A DNA stretch of 64,000 nt from Bombiscardovia apis (GCF_033095945.1 NZ_AP026800.1:1550001-1614000); one strand, 5' to 3'. Positions 47,708-56,788 are shown, counted from the stretch's first letter. Program-made: numbers and translations. Notes: generated from the sequence alone by a model not told the origin.

Positions 47708-48448
47708 TTAGCAGTTTGCTAAAACCTGTAAAGCATCGATCCCAGCTTGTCGCCTGTCAGCATCGAGATATGCCCAATGCTGCGAGTCCTCAGGAAGTTC
47801 GTCATGTAAGATTCTGAGCCTGCGACGGTCATTGCGAGAAAAATGTTCCTGCGCTTCCCTATCAGGGTCTTCAATAATCGAAGCGAGCAAGGCTGCATCT
47901 TGGAGGTGTCGGCCCTGATGCCCCAAATGATCATTTTGCCAAGCAGCACCTTTAAGAATTAAAGCCCCCAACACATTCGGTACGAAAATCGTTACCTGCC
48001 GTTGATGGTCTCGCAAAACCACTTCCATACGCCGCTGAAGGGCCTGGGCGCCTCCCGGCATCGGCAGCACCGGATTACTGTCGCCAGCAAACTTGGCATA
48101 GCGTTGTAGGTTTTTGGGCAAATGGTCAGCGACTAATAGGTCCACTGTACTACCATTCTCAGGAGCAACCATTCGCGTTGTATAACTTGTGAAAGTTCCG
48201 GGCTGGAGCTGAAAACCTTCTTTTTCCAAAACACGTTGCAGACGGGTTGCACTGTTGCATTCAGATACGATATCAATAAGAAAATCAGCATCAGTGGTCG
48301 GTCGGCTTTCGAGTCCTGCGAGCTTGGCATGGACGTCTACCATCAAACCGCCGGCGAGCAGCCAGGCACTATCGCTTTGAGCTTCGGCCAAGCGATAGAC
48401 CAGGTTCCATGGGTTTCCTGCGCTTGGGATATCGACTGTTGCGGCCAT
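47708..48448 (-). CDS. Nucleotidyltransferase-fold protein (AbiEii-like, putative toxin)
   Basis: 246 residues. The motif SAWLLAGGLMVDVHAKLAGL, then RPTTDADFLIDI, fits the nucleotidyltransferase hG[GS]...R.T.DxD signature, and STVDLLVADHLP can supply the third acidic residue. The helical C-terminal half (ALILKGAAWQNDHLGHQGRH; DAALLASIIEDP) resembles AbiEii/DUF1814 proteins. Encoded 38 bp after an HTH protein, in the order antitoxin-toxin seen for AbiE and related systems, whose toxins modify tRNA or GTP-binding targets. Toxicity is inferred from architecture only. Confidence 0.65.
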   Translation of the reverse strand: MAATVDIPSAGNPWNLVYRLAEAQSDSAWLLAGGLMVDVHAKLAGLESRPTTDADFLIDIVSECNSATRLQRVLEKEGFQLQPGTFTSYTTRMVAPENGSTVDLLVADHLPKNLQRYAKFAGDSNPVLPMPGGAQALQRRMEVVLRDHQRQVTIFVPNVLGALILKGAAWQNDHLGHQGRHLQDAALLASIIEDPDREAQEHFSRNDRRRLRILHDELPEDSQHWAYLDADRRQAGIDALQVLANC

Positions 48449-48486
48449 AGGAGTTGGTCCTAACTATGTAGTTCCCCCACAGATGT

Positions 48487-49179
48487 TTAGTTCTTATATC
48501 CTGCCAGAAGGTCTACCAAACGTTGCTCACCCGCACGGCGTTCCCTAGGATTGAGCGACTCAGCTAGGTCCACAGCGCGCACAGCAACAGGCATAGGACC
48601 CTCACCTTCAGGCCAGTATGCAGCAGTTCTAAGACGGACTTTAGCAGGACTTGCCCCTTCTTTCATGCGCAAGCGCTCCACTAACAGCTTGGCTTGTTCA
48701 ACCGATGCGTATCCTTCAATCACACTGGTCGGAACTAGTTCGAAATTCTCAGCTAGCTCTCCGCTCGCCGCAGAAATACGAAGTTCGCTCGCTACTTGTT
48801 CTAAAAAGGCATCTCGCACCCAGTATTCATGCAATTGCGCCCGCCTGCGCGTCTGCCAAACCAAGGTAGGTGCGTCAACAGTCTCTAACCGCTTGTGTAG
48901 ACGATACTGCTCCTGCCGGTTTATCCAAGGAGCCGACTGGCCCGATAACAAGTAGAGAGTTGCCATAGCTATGCGGGGAGAGTAGGGGCGGGCACTCTTT
49001 CGGGCATACTGCTTGAAGGACCACACCGAAGCGGCATCAAAGAGCAAGGACCGACCGCCAACACTTGTTGCGATCAGGTCTCCGCTTTCACGAAGAGCGA
49101 GGACCCGGCTCTTACTCAGACCCAGTTCATGCGCTGCCTGTGAACTGGTTATCCAGTTCTTTTCTGCAAAGTACACCAT
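48487..49179 (-). CDS. HTH-domain protein, probable antitoxin/repressor
   Basis: 230 residues from the ATG at 49179 (MVYFAEKNWITSSQAAHELG); an earlier start at 49215 would lie inside the palindromic repeat. Residues 8-55 form a MerR/excisionase-like helix-turn-helix (ITSSQAAHELGLSKSRVLAL, GGRSLLFDAASVWSF). The remaining alpha-helical region (LHKRLETVDAPTLVWQTRRR; AQLHEYWVRDAFLEQV) has no recognised domain. A 40-bp palindrome ends 9 bp before the start codon, suggesting autoregulation. Pair with the downstream nucleotidyltransferase gene. Confidence 0.7.
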   Translation of the reverse strand: MVYFAEKNWITSSQAAHELGLSKSRVLALRESGDLIATSVGGRSLLFDAASVWSFKQYARKSARPYSPRIAMATLYLLSGQSAPWINRQEQYRLHKRLETVDAPTLVWQTRRRAQLHEYWVRDAFLEQVASELRISAASGELAENFELVPTSVIEGYASVEQAKLLVERLRMKEGASPAKVRLRTAAYWPEGEGPMPVAVRAVDLAESLNPRERRAGEQRLVDLLAGYKN

Positions 49180-49188
49180 AGTACTAGT

Positions 49189-49228
49189 GTATACACAAGT
49201 ATTGGCGTTTGGCAATGGTTGTGTATAC
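49189..49228. repeat. 40-bp palindromic repeat, copy B (promoter side of HTH/NTase unit)
   Basis: GTATACACAAGTATTG and CAATGGTTGTGTATAC form the arms of an imperfect palindrome directly before the HTH gene, where an operator would be expected. Copy A at 47651 is 35/40 identical in the same orientation, so the two-gene unit is exactly bracketed. Confidence 0.85.
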
Positions 49229-49250
49229 GGGTAAAGGTCGGGAGATACAA

Positions 49251-49285
49251 CAAACCCCGCTGCCGACGGATCGGAGCGGGGTTTG
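49251..49285 (-). terminator. Terminator after rplL
   Basis: CAAACCCCGC pairs perfectly with GCGGGGTTTG across a 15-base loop, about 30 bp beyond the rplL stop; the minus strand continues GTTTGTTG. Confidence 0.8.
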
Positions 49286-49314
49286 TGAAGCCTTGAAAAG
49301 ACTGGGCTGTGAGC

Positions 49315-49695
49315 TTACTTGAGCTCGACAGTTGCACCGGCCTCTTCCAGCTGAGACTTTGCAGACTCAGCGTCTTCCTTGGAAACACCTTCGACAACGG
49401 GCTTGGGAGCGCCGTCGACGAGAGCCTTGGCCTCAGCCAGACCCAGCTTGGTGATACCGCGAACGGCCTTGATGACCTGAATCTTCTTGTCGCCAGCGGC
49501 GGAGAGGATCACGTCGAACTCGGTCTGCTCTTCGCCAGCAGGTGCAGCACCAGCGGCAGGAGCAGCAGCAGCGGCCACGGGGGCAGCAGCTTCAACGTCG
49601 AACTCTTCCTCGAACTTCTTGACGAAGTCAGAGAGCTCAACCAGGGTCATTTCCTTGAAAGCTTCAAGGAGCTCATCAGCAGAGAGCTTAGCCAT
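49315..49695 (-). CDS. rplL: 50S ribosomal protein L7/L12
   Basis: 126 residues. N-terminal dimerisation helix ([20 protein letters not shown]), Ala/Pro-rich hinge (about 38-55), C-terminal factor-binding domain ([31 protein letters not shown]). Forms the ribosomal stalk that recruits elongation factors. Encoded about 107 bp after rplJ, as usual. Confidence 0.98.
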   Translation of the reverse strand: MAKLSADELLEAFKEMTLVELSDFVKKFEEEFDVEAAAPVAAAAAPAAGAAPAGEEQTEFDVILSAAGDKKIQVIKAVRGITKLGLAEAKALVDGAPKPVVEGVSKEDAESAKSQLEEAGATVELK

Positions 49696-49801
49696 AATGG
49701 CTTCCTTTCAATCATGGCAACTGGGCTTGAGGCCCGCTGCCGTCACAACTTATTAAACTTCTTATTCCTATGCAGCAAGAGCGCAGCTTGAGGGCTTAAC
49801 C

Positions 49802-50323
49802 TCAGGCGGCCTTCTCCTGCTTGTCGCGCAGGGCGTCGATCGTACGCACGGCCTTGGTAGGCAGAGCAACGAAGGCGTAAGCAGCCTTGGACATGGTGCC
49901 CTTGAGAGCGCCAGCCATCTTGGAAAGCAAAACTTCGCGAGATTCGAGGCTCGCAATCTGCTTGATTCCCTCAGCGTCAACAACGGTTCCGTCAACGAAA
50001 CCACCCTTGACAACCAACTGCTTGTTGTCCGCAGCGAAGTCACGCAGGACCTTTGCAGCCTCAACGTAATCACCCTTGACGAAGGTGATGGCGCAAGGGC
50101 CAGAAATGAGGTCGTCAAGACCGTCAATTCCAGCTTCTTTAGCTGCAATGCGAGCCAGCGTGTTCTTGGAGACAGCATAGGAAGTATCGCGGCCTAGCTT
50201 GTCGCGCAGATCAGAAATCTGCGGAACAGTGAGCCCGCGGTACTCGGTGAGGATGATTGCGTCGGCCGAACGGAATTCTTCCGTAAAGTCGGCAACCACC
50301 TTTTCCTTTTCGGGCCTTTTCAT
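49802..50323 (-). CDS. rplJ: 50S ribosomal protein L10
   Basis: 173 residues from MKRPEKEKVVADFTEEFRSA, ATG at 50323 preceded by GGAAGGAACGCC. The frame is open to 50398 but that part is leader. Base of the L7/L12 stalk. Motifs: AIILTEYRGLTVPQISDLRD, VSKNTLARIAAKEAG and the C-terminal L12-binding helix (PTKAVRTIDALRDKQE). Confidence 0.96.
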   Translation of the reverse strand: MKRPEKEKVVADFTEEFRSADAIILTEYRGLTVPQISDLRDKLGRDTSYAVSKNTLARIAAKEAGIDGLDDLISGPCAITFVKGDYVEAAKVLRDFAADNKQLVVKGGFVDGTVVDAEGIKQIASLESREVLLSKMAGALKGTMSKAAYAFVALPTKAVRTIDALRDKQEKAA

Positions 50324-50530
50324 GGCGTTCCTTCCTAAATCGACTCTTGGACCGGAACGGAGCGCTTGGCCAGCAGGCAATAAAAAAGCCCTGCGCACAG
50401 GCAGAGCATACGAAATCGAAGATTCCAGCGGCAGCAGGCAGGCCTACTGCTTATCTCAACCTATGCTGGCTCGGCGAACCGAACTTCGGAAGACCTTACG
50501 GCCCTCAACCAACAGTCTTTGGTTTACAAC
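50324..50530 (-). ncRNA. Ribosomal protein L10 leader with attenuator-like hairpin
   Basis: About 200 nt between the probable promoter and rplJ. The minus strand contains AAACCAAAGACTGTTGGTTGAG, two pairing blocks (GCAGTAGGCCTGCCTGCTGC) and, near 50378-50400, GCCTGTGCGCAGGGC followed by T6, an attenuator-like hairpin. Position and structure match the autoregulatory L10 leader to which the L10-L12 complex binds. Boundaries approximate. Confidence 0.55.
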
Positions 50531-50535
50531 ACTTT

Positions 50536-50565
50536 ACTATAACACAACCCAGCGGACTCAGGCAA
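50536..50565 (-). promoter_or_regulatory. Putative sigma-A promoter of rplJL
   Basis: On the minus strand TTGCCT (50560-50565) and TATAGT (50536-50541) are separated by 18 bp and lie just before the L10 leader. Confidence 0.55.
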
Positions 50566-50626
50566 GGCAAACAGGTCAAAGCAAGAGCAGGACCTTCCCA
50601 AGGCAGTCAAAGTCCCCCCGAAAATC

Positions 50627-53425
50627 CTAGAGCCGCCGCATACGAATCGTGTGCTCACCCGCAGCCAGAGGGGGCAGGGGGAAGCTGCCCGGCCAGCAGA
50701 TAGTGTTGGCAAGCATGAATGGCTCCTGCACGCTCGCCTGTTGCATGAGCTCGCCATCAATCTCGAAGAGCGCCAACTGCCCGGGCTCAAGATTGAGCAT
50801 GGCCGGCAAAACGGGGAACACTTCCTGCCGAGGTGGAACCTTAACGCGAGCGCTCATGCCCGGCACAAAGATTCTGCCCGCCTCCACTTGGGCGGGACCA
50901 CTCAACCGATATGAGGCCTCAATATCGCCGCCGTGGGAAGGCAGCACCACGCTGGCCTCCCGCACGCTGCCCGGCTGAGGAATGAAGCTAAACCGCCTCC
51001 AGCCTGGGTCTAGAGCCTTGAGCCCCATGAGCCCGTGGGGCATTAAGTATGCCGGTGAAGCTGCCCAAGGGTGCGAATAAGTAGTGTTGGGCTTGAGCGA
51101 AGGATCCCAGGCTTCCATGGTGGCGCCGGCACCCAGGTCAAGCATGTGCTCCCAAGTACGCAGGCCGCTGGTAGCCTTAATCAACTCCAAAGCATCGGCA
51201 CCAAAGCCGGCCTGGTAGAGGCCCGATATATAGATAGCTGCGGTATAGACACTGCAGGGCATACCTTTCTTACGCAGAAAATCGCCGAGATCGTGCATAC
51301 GAGCAATGGGAACTCGGGCAAATGCTAGCGCGAAAATCGAAGAGTGCGCTGCATGATGCTGTATGGGAGCGCCTTTGGAACCAGTATCGAGACCATCGTA
51401 GTAAGCGCCAGCTTCTGGGTCATACAGGCGAGCGTGAATGCTGGATCTCATGGCTTGCGAGCGGGTACCGAAGAGCCGGGCATCACCGTCGTGACCCAAA
51501 GCCCTCGCTATCTGCGCCATGTCCGCATAAGCCTGAGAGGCCAAGCAATTGATGACTGTATTGACACGGCCAAACACGAAACCGTCTCGTTCAGCTTCAG
51601 GCCAGTCAACGATGTCTCCGTCGAAACTGCTGGATTGGCCCGGGTCTTTGACTAAGAGGCCGCTTTCTGGGTCTATATATCGTTCTGGCAGCAAGGCGCA
51701 GAGTCGCTGGTACCCGGCGCGTACCTGTTCAAGAGAGCCCGAATGCCCCCAGGAATCGTGAATGGCCATAATGGTGTAGAGCGGCCATTCGGTGGGCCAA
51801 GTGCGGTTGGCAGCCAAGTAGTCTAAGGTGTAGCGACCTAGGGCCGGTGCATCGTCGAGAGCCATGTGGGCCCGCTGGTGAATGTAAGCGTCGGCTTCGT
51901 AAGGCGCCCGCTCTCGGGTCCACGAATCTACGTATATATTGGCACTTAAATTATCGATGGTATTGCTGGAAAGCTTCCAAATATCGTTGAGCAGCTGGTC
52001 GCTCGATTGGAAGTCGGCGCTCAAACTCGTGCGCTCGGGCTCCAGCGCGGCGATTTCCACTTGCTTCACTACCCGTGCTAAGTCGTCTACCGCACTAGAG
52101 TGAACTCCTGCTACCGATAATTCCACGTATCGGAAGACGCGAATACCCCAAGTTTCCAGCTGGTTCTCCCCCTCTTGCAAGTGCCAGTTTTCCCGGTAGC
52201 AGTTGGAGGTATTGAGCTGATATCGCACTTGGCCGCTGGGCTCAAGCACTTCTCCGTAGCGAATGTCGAGATCAATCGAAGAGTGCAGGTCCACCTTGAG
52301 GGCCAGGCCACCCATTCTGGACTGGCCGCAGTCCAGAACTGCCCTGTTGGGGTTTAGCCAGCGCACTGATTGAGGCTGGTAACGCTCCACTGCCAGCCCA
52401 GCGAGAGGGCTGGCAACTAAGCGAGCGAAGGCTTGGCGCTCTTGGGCTGCGGGCCAATCACTATCATCATAGTTCGGCAGCGACGCTTGAGAGGGGTAAC
52501 TGCTGGCTTGAATATTTTCGTTGGGCGCCCAATAGTACTGGCTGCCGATGGATTGGGTGGGCGCGAAAACCTCCCCCAAAGACTGGGCTTTCCAAGTCGA
52601 ATCCGAGCCATAGTGGAGCATTTGCCCGTTGTTCAAACACACGTCGAGCTGGGCGGCGAAGCGGTGGTCTTCTTGGGTATAGACGATGGCAGATATGGCG
52701 TTGCGCTCTCCGGATTTGAGCAGGCCGGTCACATCGTAGCCTTCGTAGCGGTGCTCGCCATCGATGGGAAATACTGGCCCGCAGCCCAAGAACTGCCCGT
52801 TGGCCCAGACCCGATACACGAACTGGCGGGAGGGGCAGGTGGAAGAGGCGGTCACGCTCAGGCTGGCCCAGCGAATGGGCGAATCGGGAAGCTCTATAAC
52901 CGTGCGCAAGCAAGCCCAGTCGTCAAGGCTTGGCTCAGCCTCGGCGCACTGTTGAGGAGCAGACCAGATGGCCTTGCCGACGCACCAATGGTGGCCAGGG
53001 CCTGTGCCGAAAGTGGCCACCGAGGAGCGGGCTATGCATACTTCGTTGGCATCGTACACATAGACTTTGGCCCAGTAGCGTTGGGCGGGATTCATCGGTA
53101 CATGGTTGAGCGACACGCCCGAAAAGCCGTCTCCCTCAACGATGCCGCTGTTCCACTTCACCCCAGCTGCCGCGTTTGCGTCGGGCCAGCGGTGGGGCGC
53201 AAGACTGTTGATATCGGGCCGATCAGCCACGATGATTTGGTAGGCATGGGGCTGCAAATCGTAGCTAAAATCGTCGGTATATCGCCAGCGCAGGGTCGGT
53301 ATGGTGTAAGGCTCTATGTTGACGGGGTTTATGCGGTCGTTTACCAAAACTTGGAAGCTTTCACCAGCTGAATTATCTTCGTTACCCGCTTGCGCTTGAG
53401 TGCTTCCGCCGCTTTGGTTCATCAC
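50627..53425 (-). CDS. GH78 alpha-L-rhamnosidase
   Basis: 932 residues, no signal peptide, so probably acts on imported oligosaccharides or glycosides. Layout follows bacterial alpha-rhamnosidases: an N-terminal fibronectin-like and carbohydrate-binding section (LRWRYTDDFSYDLQPHAYQI; WASLSVTASSTCPSRQFVYR; YWAPNENIQAS), then (alpha/alpha)6 barrel from about residue 470. The barrel motif DSWTRERAPYEADAYIHQRA holds the acidic catalytic-site residues, with DGDIVDWPEAERDGF and GATMEAWDPS further on. Start at 53425 or one codon later (MMNQ). Upstream neighbours are YesL-like and sugar ABC permease genes, forming an apparent rhamnoside utilisation unit. Confidence 0.85.
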   Translation of the reverse strand: MMNQSGGSTQAQAGNEDNSAGESFQVLVNDRINPVNIEPYTIPTLRWRYTDDFSYDLQPHAYQIIVADRPDINSLAPHRWPDANAAAGVKWNSGIVEGDGFSGVSLNHVPMNPAQRYWAKVYVYDANEVCIARSSVATFGTGPGHHWCVGKAIWSAPQQCAEAEPSLDDWACLRTVIELPDSPIRWASLSVTASSTCPSRQFVYRVWANGQFLGCGPVFPIDGEHRYEGYDVTGLLKSGERNAISAIVYTQEDHRFAAQLDVCLNNGQMLHYGSDSTWKAQSLGEVFAPTQSIGSQYYWAPNENIQASSYPSQASLPNYDDSDWPAAQERQAFARLVASPLAGLAVERYQPQSVRWLNPNRAVLDCGQSRMGGLALKVDLHSSIDLDIRYGEVLEPSGQVRYQLNTSNCYRENWHLQEGENQLETWGIRVFRYVELSVAGVHSSAVDDLARVVKQVEIAALEPERTSLSADFQSSDQLLNDIWKLSSNTIDNLSANIYVDSWTRERAPYEADAYIHQRAHMALDDAPALGRYTLDYLAANRTWPTEWPLYTIMAIHDSWGHSGSLEQVRAGYQRLCALLPERYIDPESGLLVKDPGQSSSFDGDIVDWPEAERDGFVFGRVNTVINCLASQAYADMAQIARALGHDGDARLFGTRSQAMRSSIHARLYDPEAGAYYDGLDTGSKGAPIQHHAAHSSIFALAFARVPIARMHDLGDFLRKKGMPCSVYTAAIYISGLYQAGFGADALELIKATSGLRTWEHMLDLGAGATMEAWDPSLKPNTTYSHPWAASPAYLMPHGLMGLKALDPGWRRFSFIPQPGSVREASVVLPSHGGDIEASYRLSGPAQVEAGRIFVPGMSARVKVPPRQEVFPVLPAMLNLEPGQLALFEIDGELMQQASVQEPFMLANTICWPGSFPLPPLAAGEHTIRMRRL

Positions 53426-53443
53426 TTCCTACCCTTGTTACGC

Positions 53444-54371
53444 CTACTGCTGCATATCCTTAAACGAGGAGAACGACGGCTTGGCAGACGCGCTCACTCC
53501 CCCGTACATATCAATCACACGCTTGTCGCCGCTCTCCTGCGCCATCTGCACAAAGAGCCGGTTGGCCTGCCACCGAGCCGAAGCCCAAGCTACATACCAC
53601 ATAATACCGGTTCCCAAGAGCGCCACGAGAATCGGAGACTTGCTCAAACCCCAGCTGTAGCCGCCCAAAGCCAGCATGCCGATGGGCAGCATGTAGATAC
53701 GGCGGACCGAAAGCAGGAACGCATTTTTAAGAGTCGGCCACCAGTGGGCCTTGGGATATTCCACCGCAAGAATCAGGGCAATGAGACAGGCTTGAACAAG
53801 CAGAATCAAAATCACTATAGCCACGGGCAATGCTAGCGAACCGTAGCCCAAAAACACCGGCAATTTGCGCATCATATAGGCAAGCAAAAGCAGCAAGAGC
53901 AAACGGTAGAGCAATGAGCCAAGAGCGCAAGGCCAGCTTCCACCAAGCCTTAAAATAGGGGCGAATCAGGGCGCCGCTAGCGTCTGGATGCACATAGGGG
54001 GACGCAATCCAATCGGGCAGCTGCCAGCCTTGCATCCGGTCAGTTACTAAGCGCTGACGCAGGGCCGCGTCCCAAGAAGCCAAGCTGGGCTGATCGCGAA
54101 ACACAGCAAACATGGCCGCTAAGCCCGGCGCTGAGAGCAAGGCCGCAAGAATATAGAGCGGATAATAGCTGAGATCGCGCACCAAAAACACCACTGCCAG
54201 CAAGGGCGCGGTTCCTACGAGCATGCACCAGCCCGCAATTAAGAGCACATATATGGAGGAAACCAGCCCCATAATGGCGAACATAGTATGCGATTTGGCA
54301 GGGCTCGCATGGCCAGAGCGGCCGGGGCGAGACCCGCCAGAAGGTGAATGCGATCGTGCCATAACTAACAA
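53444..54371 (-). pseudogene. YesL-like (DUF624) membrane protein, frameshifted
   Basis: Two overlapping frames together encode one protein. The first (from 54371) has several hydrophobic helices and the YesL-like segment YPLYILAALLSAPGLAAMFA, then YFKAWWKLALRSWLIALPF. The second takes over within about 53880-53930 and carries FLGYGSLALPVAIVILILLV and YPKAHWWPTLKNAFLLSVRR to the end. Each fragment's tail past the junction looks non-coding. YesL family members accompany sugar ABC transporters and pectin/rhamnose operons. Either a true frameshift or a sequencing error in the run of CTT/GCT repeats. Confidence 0.65.
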
Positions 54372-54372
54372 T

Positions 54373-55272
54373 TTAGTTCTTCATGCCCGAAGTTGCGATT
54401 CCTTCGATGAACTGCTTTTGACCAATGAGGAAGACGATCAAAATAGGCAGCACCGAAATCACCGAACCCGTCATAATCATGGCGTAATCAGCGTTGTACT
54501 GGGAGATGAAGAGCTTCAAGCCCAGCTGGATGGTGTAGAGGTTTTGGGAGCGCAAGTAAATCAGCGGGCCCATGTAGTCGTTCCAAGTGTTGGTAAAGGT
54601 GATAATTGCCAAGGCTGCAATGGAGGGGCCAGACAGTGGCAAAATCACACGCCAGTAAATACCAAACTCAGAGAGGCCATCCAAGCGGCCTGCCTCCGAA
54701 AGATCCTCTGGAATCGTGTCGTAGAACTGCTTCATCATAAACACGCCGAAAGCACCGAAGGCCTAGAGCAAGATAATCGACCAGCGCGTGTCGGACAGAC
54801 CAACGGCGGAGACCATCTTGAACTGGGGAATCATGTATGCCTGCCACGGCACAGCCATCGTAGCGATGTAAATGAGGAAGAGCGTGGTGCGACCGCGGAA
54901 GGGAATCTTAGAGAAACCATAAGCGGCGAAGGAGCCGGTGAAGACCTGCAAAATGGTCACGATGACTGCGAAGAAGATAGTGTTGAGCAGCCAAGTGGTC
55001 ATGTCTGAATGGGTCCAAATATTCGCGTAATTCTCCCAGTGCCAGACTGAGGGGAACCAGCGAAGGGGAATCGCGTAGACCTCGTTGTTGGGCTTCAGGG
55101 ACGACATCACCATCCAGAAGAAGGGCAGGAGCACGAAAGCCGATACAACAACCATAGCCAGGTAGCCGATAATCGTTCCAACAATCTTGGAAATCGACGT
55201 GGGCTTGTGGTTCACAGGAATGTCTTGGCTGGAAGCCCCGGAAACTGAAGGCGAAAGCGTTTGTGCTGACAT
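54373..55272 (-). pseudogene. Carbohydrate ABC transporter permease (MalG/LacG type) with internal amber stop
   Basis: The frame from 55272 covers the N-terminal half (LLPFFWMVMSSLKPNNEVYA; NIWTHSDMTTWLLNTIFFAV; FSKIPFRGRTTLFLIYIATM). It stops at TAG (54763-54765) after WSIILL, then resumes in the same frame as AFGAFGVFMMKQFYDTIPED and the EAA loop EAGRLDGLSEFGIYWRVILP to a normal end. Family members have LLQAFG here, so a single CAG-to-TAG change explains the break. Without suppression no full permease is made. Partner of the MalF-type gene, 3 bp upstream. Confidence 0.85.
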
Positions 55273-55275
55273 GGC

Positions 55276-56262
55276 TCAGTCCTCCTTTGAATTGTTGTAC
55301 CAGAACTGAATGAGCGTGACCACCATGCAGATGAAGAGCAGGACGAGGGAGACGGCCGAAGCGTATCCGAAGTCGCCGCGCTCGAATGCCACACGGTAAA
55401 TGTATTGGGCCAGCACCAAAGTACTAGTGCCGGGGCCGCCGTCAGTCATGATTAAGGTCAGATCCAAAATCTTGAAGGAGCCGATAGTCAGCGTCACGAG
55501 CACGAAGAAGAGGGTGGGGCGCATCATCGGCACCGTCACCTTCCAGAAGCGCTGCCAGCCGTTGGTGCCGTCGAGTTCCGCAGCTTCGTAAAGCTCAGTG
55601 GGGATGGTTTGTAGGCCTGCTAGGAGCAGAATCATGTAGTAACCCACTTCGCGCCAGGTGCCGACGATGATGACGGCGGGCATGGCCCAAGCAGTGGAGC
55701 CCAGCCAGCCGGACACGTTGTGCATAAAGAGACCGAGAATCTGGTTGATGGGGCCGGACTTGGGGTCAAAGAGCATAGCCCAGACCTGCGCGGCTGCCAC
55801 CAGAGAGGTGATGTATGGGAAGAAGGCGACCGTGCGGAAGAAGGCGCGGCCCCTCAGCTTTGAATTAAGCAAGACTGCTAGAGCAAAAGATAGGGCCAAA
55901 GTCAGCGGAATGTGGACGATTGAATAGTAAATCGTGTTCCACACCGAAGTCATGAAAATTTTATCGTGGGAGAGCCGCACCCAATTTTTTAGACCGTTTG
56001 GAACCGGGCTACCGAATGCTGACCACTTGGTGAAAGCGATGTAGAAGAGGGTGAGCGTAGGAATCAGGGTCAGGCAGATGAAGCCTAAAAAGTTAGGCGT
56101 AATGAAAATTAAGCCGTTGCGTAGATTCCTGTGCGAGATTGCTTTCGCATCCATCGCACCTCTCCGGCGCCCGTGACGCCCCGAACCCTCTGGCTCAGGC
56201 GAGAGGGCTTGCGCCGTCGAATCCTCTTGCTCAAGCACCGCAGCTTCCGTCACATCTGACAT
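55276..56262 (-). CDS. Carbohydrate ABC transporter permease (MalF/LacF type)
   Basis: 328 residues. A cytoplasmic N-terminus of about 50 residues (acidic then basic) precedes six transmembrane helices (LRNGLIFITPNFLGFICLTL onward). The EAA loop ELYEAAELDGTNGWQRFWKV, then TVPMMRPTLFFVLV, contacts the ATPase. Such importers need a second permease, which is broken here, and a solute-binding lipoprotein, which is not found upstream. It likely served uptake of the glycosides cleaved by the GH78 or GH30 enzymes. Confidence 0.88.
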   Translation of the reverse strand: MSDVTEAAVLEQEDSTAQALSPEPEGSGRHGRRRGAMDAKAISHRNLRNGLIFITPNFLGFICLTLIPTLTLFYIAFTKWSAFGSPVPNGLKNWVRLSHDKIFMTSVWNTIYYSIVHIPLTLALSFALAVLLNSKLRGRAFFRTVAFFPYITSLVAAAQVWAMLFDPKSGPINQILGLFMHNVSGWLGSTAWAMPAVIIVGTWREVGYYMILLLAGLQTIPTELYEAAELDGTNGWQRFWKVTVPMMRPTLFFVLVTLTIGSFKILDLTLIMTDGGPGTSTLVLAQYIYRVAFERGDFGYASAVSLVLLFICMVVTLIQFWYNNSKED

Positions 56263-56488
56263 AGCTGCAACCTCCTTTACACGCTCTCAGCAGGCACAGA
56301 AAGCCTGCCGATATAGACAAAAAACTTGAAATTCCAACCAGTGCGAGCCAGCAATCAGCGCGAAATCCCTACTGGTAGAGCACGCCCCCATCCAAAATCG
56401 CGATGCACTCACCCGAACCGAAAGGCAGAAAATATAGTAACTGGCTTAAAACTCGACCAAACTGAGGTGAGTCCTGCACCTGTTTGGG

Positions 56489-56788
56489 ATGCAGGAAAGG
56501 GCACTTGGAACGCCAGCGCACCCGCCCATGACCACGGCTCAACTACAGCAAACATCCAACTGGACTTTGGGCGCAGACCCGCAAGACGACTACCCCCTGC
56601 CGTACACCTACATGATGAACTTGCCGCAGGCAGGAGCCATGCCCCTTTACCGTTTAACCGGAGGCAGTCTCTTAGGCCTGACCACCCTTGCGGCAGTAGT
56701 ATACGCAGGCTACCAAATCAGCAAGCAGCGCGCACAAAGCCAAGGCCGCCACACAAACCGCAGCAGCCAGGCCCAGCCCATCAAGTAA
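56489..56788 (+). pseudogene. C-terminal remnant of a sortase-anchored surface protein
   Basis: About 85-99 codons open. The end has the layout of a cell-wall sorting signal: LPQAGAMPLYRLTGG, a hydrophobic helix (SLLGLTTLAAVVYAGYQI) and a basic tail (SKQRAQSQGR). LPQAG departs from LPxTG by one residue (Thr to Ala, a single base change). Upstream of WTLGADPQDDYPLPYTY no adhesin or pilin domain, signal peptide or adjacent sortase is seen. Probably the 3' end of a largely deleted gene. Confidence 0.5.

Noticed and set aside
52433..53371. 312-codon plus-strand frame inside the rhamnosidase gene
   Set aside because: Shadow of GH78; no domain, no ribosome-binding sequence.
47024..54765. Amber (TAG) recoded as a sense codon, given two in-frame TAGs in otherwise intact genes
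   Set aside because: nrdE, nrdF, adhE and pcp all end at TAG at family-typical C-termini, and the GH30 paralogue has a frameshift as well, so decay is the simpler reading.
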